From an uncultured Eubacterium sp. (GTDB lineage Bacteria > Bacillota > Clostridia > Lachnospirales > Lachnospiraceae): 10,414 bases of DNA. Under the pieces are notes generated by a model. That model ran no database searches. It was not told where the DNA came from and saw only the letters and a list, made by a program, of their open reading frames with translations. Shown here in pieces: positions 7,567 to 10,414 of the stretch. The position numbers were made by a program, and so were the translations under genes. Each line of letters begins with the position of its first letter. The stretch's first letter is position 1. The DNA is taken from contig CAJGDH010000050.1 of NCBI GenBank assembly GCA_904502145.1, forward strand, positions 1 through 10,414. Reading direction: 5' to 3'.

Positions 7567-8073
7567 ATGGCTGATTACAGAAAGGTCAGGATCGCGGAGA
7601 CCGCACATATCTCCAGACAGGCTGTCCTGGTGGGGGATGTCACCATAAAAGATTATGTGACCATCTATTTTTTTGCAGCCCTCAGGGGAGATGATGCCAG
7701 GATCGAGGTCGGCAATTACAGCAATATACAGGAAAACTGCACCCTTCACTGTAGTGAAGGCAATCCCGTTATCATTGGTGATTATGTTACCGTCGGTCAC
7801 AATGCCGTCCTCCACGGCTGCCAGATCGGTGACAATACCATCGTCGGCATGGGCTCCATCATCATGGATGGCGCGAAGATCGGGAAAAACTGTATGATCG
7901 GCGCCGGAACCCTCATCGCTTCGGGCAAAGAGTTCCCGGAGGGCAGCCTGATCGTTGGCAGTCCCGCAAGGCTGAAACGACCTCTGACGGAGGAGGAACT
8001 GGCATTTCTTAAGGAGAGTGCCATTATCTGTGAGCGGGACGGAGTCGAGATGGAAGAACAGGGTGTGTTCTGA
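7567..8073 (+). CDS. Gamma-class carbonic anhydrase family protein
   Basis: A 168-residue left-handed beta-helix (hexapeptide repeat) protein of the gamma carbonic anhydrase (CamH/YrdA) group, likely a trimer with zinc or iron at subunit faces, hydrating CO2 to bicarbonate. The three metal histidines are visible at His61 (TLHCSEG), His78 (VGHNA) and His83 (LHGC), as are Arg40 and Asp42 (LRGDD) and Gln56 (SNIQEN). Repeats of the IGDN / IGKN type run from about residue 45 to 120, and GSPARLKRPLTEEE (131-144) leads into the C-terminal helix. The strand before LRGD reads IYFFAA where the family usually has IWFNAV or similar. The acidic loop of the archaeal Cam enzyme is absent, so activity is likely but not certain; many members are of unproven function. 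It has an AGGAGG site 7 bases before the ATG and is the first gene of a tight four-gene set. Confidence 0.9.
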   Translation: MADYRKVRIAETAHISRQAVLVGDVTIKDYVTIYFFAALRGDDARIEVGNYSNIQENCTLHCSEGNPVIIGDYVTVGHNAVLHGCQIGDNTIVGMGSIIMDGAKIGKNCMIGAGTLIASGKEFPEGSLIVGSPARLKRPLTEEELAFLKESAIICERDGVEMEEQGVF

Positions 8074-8085
8074 AGGAGGAGTATT

Positions 8086-8673
8086 ATGGAATTAAAAGAA
8101 GCTATCTACGGACGAAGATCCGTAAGGAAATATGACGGAAGGCCTATCGCTGAAGAAGATATCCGGGAGATCATTGAAGCCGGGGTTATGGCCCCCAATG
8201 CCTCCAATTTCCAGCCCTGGTATTTTGTGGCGGTGGCAAACCCGGAAAAGATCCAGGAAGTGAGGGATATCATGGCACAGACCGCAGAGATCCTGTCCCC
8301 CTCCCTCACCGCCAGATTTGAGAAATATCCCCAGGTCATCGCGGAAACAAAACAGTTCATCCGCCTTATGGGCAATGCTCCCTGCTGTATTCTCGCCTTT
8401 CTTCTGAAAGATGATGAGGAATACAAAAGAAAAGAGACAGAATTTATCGAGAGTGTGGCCGCTGCCCTGGAAAATATGCTCCTGATGGCTTATTCCAAGG
8501 GTATCTCTTCCTGCTGGCTCACAGGGCAGATGGAAGCGGAGATGGACGGGATCCTCCGGGAGAAATTTGCCCCCGGTAAAGGAAAGATGATCGCTCTGAT
8601 CACTCTGGGTTATTCCGACCAGAAACCGAAGGCACCAAGAAGAAGAGAAGGAAGATACGAGATCATTCTATGA
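8086..8673 (+). CDS. Nitroreductase family FMN protein
   Basis: A 195-residue FMN-dependent oxidoreductase of the nitroreductase superfamily, probably a cytoplasmic homodimer using NAD(P)H. The N-terminal FMN phosphate motif RRSVRKY (10-16) is clear. APNASNFQPWYFV (36-48) corresponds to the family APSxxNxQPW loop. The helix SVAAALENMLLMAYSKGISSCWL (123-145 overall) is the dimer and FMN helix, and LGY (174-176) followed by a basic KAPRRR end (182-187) matches the usual C-terminus. The natural substrate cannot be told from sequence; nitro compounds, quinones or enones are typical in vitro. An AAGGAGGA site precedes the ATG 12 bp after the upstream stop. Its stop overlaps the next start (ATGA at 8670-8673), so the two proteins are translationally coupled. 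Confidence 0.92.
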   Translation: MELKEAIYGRRSVRKYDGRPIAEEDIREIIEAGVMAPNASNFQPWYFVAVANPEKIQEVRDIMAQTAEILSPSLTARFEKYPQVIAETKQFIRLMGNAPCCILAFLLKDDEEYKRKETEFIESVAAALENMLLMAYSKGISSCWLTGQMEAEMDGILREKFAPGKGKMIALITLGYSDQKPKAPRRREGRYEIIL

Positions 8674-8981
8674 GTAAGAAAAAGAAAGATAAAAAGTCTG
8701 TGAACAGCGGTCCGCTTGAATGGCTCTACATAAATGAGGACTGTCCTTCCACAAGGCGGCTGTATGAACAGCTTAAGGATGATGAGGGCATGACGGCAGA
8801 ATTCTGGGACCTGGCCGGAGTGCTGGAGATCAGCGGCAGTGAGACCGGGTTCTATCTGGAGGAATCTGAAGAAGAAGGTGTCTGGTGGGTGACTTTGTCC
8901 CCCGGGAACCAGGATGAGTCAGCAGGTCTGATGCAGAAGATGCAGGAGCTTTGCGGCGGTTCGTTTATGGTGGATGAATAG
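8670..8981 (+). CDS. Uncharacterised 103-residue protein
   Basis: I do not recognise this protein. It starts with a lysine-rich stretch (KKKKDKK, residues 3-9), then an acidic, tryptophan-containing globular part with Trp18, Trp46, Trp72 and Trp73, and two cysteines (Cys25, Cys95) too far apart to be a metal pair. No signal peptide, membrane segment or repeat is seen. LYEQLKDDEGMTAEFWDLAGVL (31-52) and the last 20 residues look helical; the centre (ISGSETGFYLEES, VWWVTLSP) looks like beta strands. The start overlaps the nitroreductase stop by 4 bp and the next gene begins 11 bp later, which supports a real, coupled gene rather than chance. It could be an accessory partner of either neighbour, but nothing in the sequence proves this. 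Confidence 0.72.
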   Translation: MSKKKKDKKSVNSGPLEWLYINEDCPSTRRLYEQLKDDEGMTAEFWDLAGVLEISGSETGFYLEESEEEGVWWVTLSPGNQDESAGLMQKMQELCGGSFMVDE

Positions 8982-8984
8982 AGG
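8980..8984 (+). promoter_or_regulatory. Ribosome binding site deciding a TTG start
   Basis: AGAGG overlaps the end of the upstream stop codon and lies 8 bases before the TTG at 8993. The frame is closed by TGA at 8975-8977 and has no ATG, GTG or TTG between that stop and 8993, so TTG is the only early start that keeps the family N-terminus. Confidence 0.6.
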
Positions 8985-8992
8985 AAAATATC

Positions 8993-10000
8993 TTGGATAT
9001 CTTTGGGACCATCGGTCCGGCTTGTCTTGAGGCCGGAACCATACAAAAGATGTTTGAATACGGAATGAACGGGATGAGGCTGAATCTGTCCCACACCTCC
9101 CTGGAGGAGGCAGCCGGGATGATCAGGGCTTTCCATAAGGGTGCCCGGATGGCGGGGATCAGCCATCCTCTTCTGATCATCGATATGCAGGGGCCTGAGA
9201 TGAGGATCGGAAAGCTGAAGAGGGATCTTATCCCCGAGGAGGGAGAGACCATCGGTCTGGGGGATCAGATTCCGGTTCCTGATCCTGTGTTGGCATGTCT
9301 GAAGGAAGGTCAGCAGATTCTTCTGGATGACGGGAAGATCCTGCTGGAAGTTCTGGAAGCTGACGGACCTTATGGACCTCACCCATGCAGGGTCCTAAGA
9401 GGAGGGATCCTGACTTCCAAAAAGAGCATCGCCGTCTCCGGTGAGAAAAATACGGCACCGGTACTGACAGACCAGGATATGAATAATCTGAGAAGTGCCC
9501 GGGATTACGGAGTGACAGGGATCATGCAGCCCTTTGTCCGTAGCAGGAAAGATCTTCTTTCCGTGAGAAGTGCCATGGAGGAGACCGGCTGTCCAGACCT
9601 TAAGCTTTATGCAAAAATAGAAAACCTGGAGGGAGTGAGATGCCTACCGGATTTTATGGAGCTTGCGGATGAGATCGTGATCGCCAGGGGCGATCTGGGC
9701 AATTCCATGCCCCTGTGGCGGCTTCCTGCGGTCCAGAAACAACTGTCGGACTACTGCACAAAGAAGGATAAGCCCTTCATGGTGGTCACCCAGATGCTGG
9801 CCAGTATGGAGGAGAGTCCTGTGCCCACCAGGGCAGAGGTGTCGGATATCTTTCACGCGGTTCTGGACGGGGCGGGAAGTCTGATGGTAACAGGAGAAAC
9901 CGCCACCGGATGTTATCCTGAAGAAGTCATCCGTTATCTGGCTTCAACCGCTATGGAAGCAGAAAAGTATATTAAGAAAAAAGACTTGTTATTTAATTAA
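8993..10000 (+). CDS. Short pyruvate-kinase-like protein (A and B domains only)
   Basis: A 335-residue homologue of pyruvate kinase, which makes pyruvate and ATP from PEP and ADP; normal enzymes have about 470-590 residues. The A-domain barrel begins at once with FGTIGPA (4-10). Key residues kept are Arg29, Asn31 and Ser33 (MRLNLSH), Asp64, Glu69 and Arg71 (DMQGPEMR), Lys208 and Glu210 (AKIEN), Asp234 (ARGDLG), the QML.SM loop (267-272) and Thr279 (PTRAE). Residues 72-158 stand for the B domain. The protein stops right after GETATGCYPEE and one helix, so the whole C domain (allosteric and interface part) is absent. Changes inside the site are DTKGPE to DMQGPE and the usual VE.P to NSMP. Catalysis is possible, but a changed substrate or a regulatory role is also possible. 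It starts at TTG and is the last gene of its operon. Confidence 0.85.
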   Translation: MDIFGTIGPACLEAGTIQKMFEYGMNGMRLNLSHTSLEEAAGMIRAFHKGARMAGISHPLLIIDMQGPEMRIGKLKRDLIPEEGETIGLGDQIPVPDPVLACLKEGQQILLDDGKILLEVLEADGPYGPHPCRVLRGGILTSKKSIAVSGEKNTAPVLTDQDMNNLRSARDYGVTGIMQPFVRSRKDLLSVRSAMEETGCPDLKLYAKIENLEGVRCLPDFMELADEIVIARGDLGNSMPLWRLPAVQKQLSDYCTKKDKPFMVVTQMLASMEESPVPTRAEVSDIFHAVLDGAGSLMVTGETATGCYPEEVIRYLASTAMEAEKYIKKKDLLFN

Positions 10001-10069
10001 ATACTAGTAAAATATTTTGAATTGAAAAAATATGTTAATAATATATACAATATTTATGACAAAAAATAA

Positions 10070-10100
10070 GCCCGGCTTTGGTAAGCCGGGCATTTTTTAT
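10070..10100 (+). terminator. Bidirectional intrinsic terminator between converging genes
   Basis: GCCCGGCTT (10070-10078) pairs perfectly with AAGCCGGGC (10083-10091) around a TGGT loop, followed by ATTTTTTAT. On the other strand the same stem is followed by a T-run from the AAAAAATA at 10061-10068. It can therefore end both the + strand operon and the - strand activase gene. Confidence 0.9.
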
Positions 10101-10142
10101 CCAGGATATCTTCCTGACTCTATTTTGTGGGTATTCCTGTCA

Positions 10143-10414
10143 TCAGGCCTTCATCTTTTTCTGGGCCGTAGCCAGCATGAGCTTGATCCGGTTGATCTGG
10201 TTGACTTCACTGGCACCGGGATCATAATCGATGGCAACGATATTGGAATCCGGATAGACTCTGCGGAGTTCCTTGATCACGCCCTTGCCCACCACATGGT
10301 TGGGCAGACAGGCAAATGGCTGGGTACAGACGATATTGGGAGCGCCGGCCTTGATCAGTTCCACCATCTCACCCGTAAGGAACCATCCTTCTCCGGTCTG
10401 GTTGCCCAGGGATA
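10143..10414 (-). CDS. Large 2-hydroxyacyl-CoA dehydratase activase-type protein, C-terminal end (partial)
   Basis: The last 90 residues of a protein that enters from the right edge; its TGA stop is at 10143-10145 and the frame stays open to 10414. The segment GEGWFLTGEMVELI, then NIVCTQPFACLPNHVVGKG, RRVYPDSNIVAIDYDPGASE and NQINRIKLML matches the C-terminus of the very large clostridial proteins (about 1,400 residues) that join BadF/BcrAD-type ATPase activase domains to 2-hydroxyglutaryl-CoA dehydratase-like (DUF2229/HgdB-like) parts. Cys in QPFACLPNH is a typical iron-sulfur ligand position in this group. Small activases bind a 4Fe-4S cluster and use ATP to drive electrons into the dehydratase; the role of the giant fusions is not well established. 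The internal methionine at 10365-10367 is not the start, since homology continues upstream of it. It converges with the + strand operon. Confidence 0.85.
   Translation of the reverse strand, partial: SLGNQTGEGWFLTGEMVELIKAGAPNIVCTQPFACLPNHVVGKGVIKELRRVYPDSNIVAIDYDPGASEVNQINRIKLMLATAQKKMKA

Noticed and set aside
10009..10018. AAAATATTTT palindrome in the gap after the pyruvate-kinase-like gene.
   Set aside because: Short and purely AT in an AT-rich gap; the GC-rich hairpin at 10070-10100 explains termination.
8993..10069. Idea that the short pyruvate kinase is a frameshifted pseudogene.
   Set aside because: The reading frame is clean, catalytic residues are kept, and the sequence after the stop is AT-rich and non-coding up to the terminator, with no C-domain remnant.
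1..10414. Search for CRISPR arrays, tRNA or rRNA genes, transposases, phage genes, toxin-antitoxin pairs and riboswitches.
   Set aside because: No spaced direct repeats, no tRNA-like cloverleaf, no transposase or integrase motifs and no recognisable riboswitch core were seen; genes leave no gap over 300 bases.

Overview
The window looks like chromosomal DNA from an anaerobic Firmicute of the class Clostridia, probably Lachnospiraceae or a close relative. The reasons are strong AGGAGG-type ribosome binding sites, TTG as well as ATG starts, balanced-GC genes between very AT-rich gaps, a polA without a working proofreading site, a clostridial-type flavin thioredoxin reductase that lacks the NADPH motifs, ATP-dependent PEP carboxykinase, and the end of a very large 2-hydroxyacyl-CoA dehydratase activase. 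The family-level placement is inference. No RNA gene, insertion sequence, phage gene or CRISPR array is visible.

Region 1 (1-5528, + strand): the 3' end of pyruvate carboxylase (PT end plus biotin carrier domain), an M18 metallo-aminopeptidase with a TTG start, a full-length DNA polymerase I, and a thioredoxin-reductase-like flavoprotein. Gaps are 24-57 bp with no terminator seen between them, so co-transcription is plausible.

Region 2 (5529-7490): a 250-bp AT-rich gap with promoter-like boxes and a small palindrome made of two tandem CTGATCA heptamers, then pckA (ATP-dependent PEP carboxykinase, with codon use suggesting high expression). An array of seven related heptamers (CTGAGCT/CTGATCT/CTGATCA) runs across the pckA stop codon and is followed by a strong intrinsic terminator.

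Region 3 (7509-10100): a compact four-gene set: gamma-class carbonic anhydrase-like protein, nitroreductase-family flavoprotein, an unrecognised 103-residue protein that overlaps its neighbour by 4 bp, and a short pyruvate-kinase-like protein with no C-terminal domain. A hairpin terminator with T-runs on both sides ends it and probably also serves the converging gene.

Region 4 (10143-10414, - strand): the C-terminal 90 residues of a large acyl-CoA dehydratase activase-type protein that continues past the right edge.

Three genes act at the PEP-pyruvate-oxaloacetate node or resemble enzymes that do (pyruvate carboxylase, PEP carboxykinase, the pyruvate-kinase-like protein), and a carbonic anhydrase homologue could link CO2 and bicarbonate for them. 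The best leads are the NADPH-motif-free thioredoxin reductase, the barrel-only pyruvate kinase homologue and the heptamer repeats flanking pckA. I did not see a clear new multi-gene defence or mobile system.
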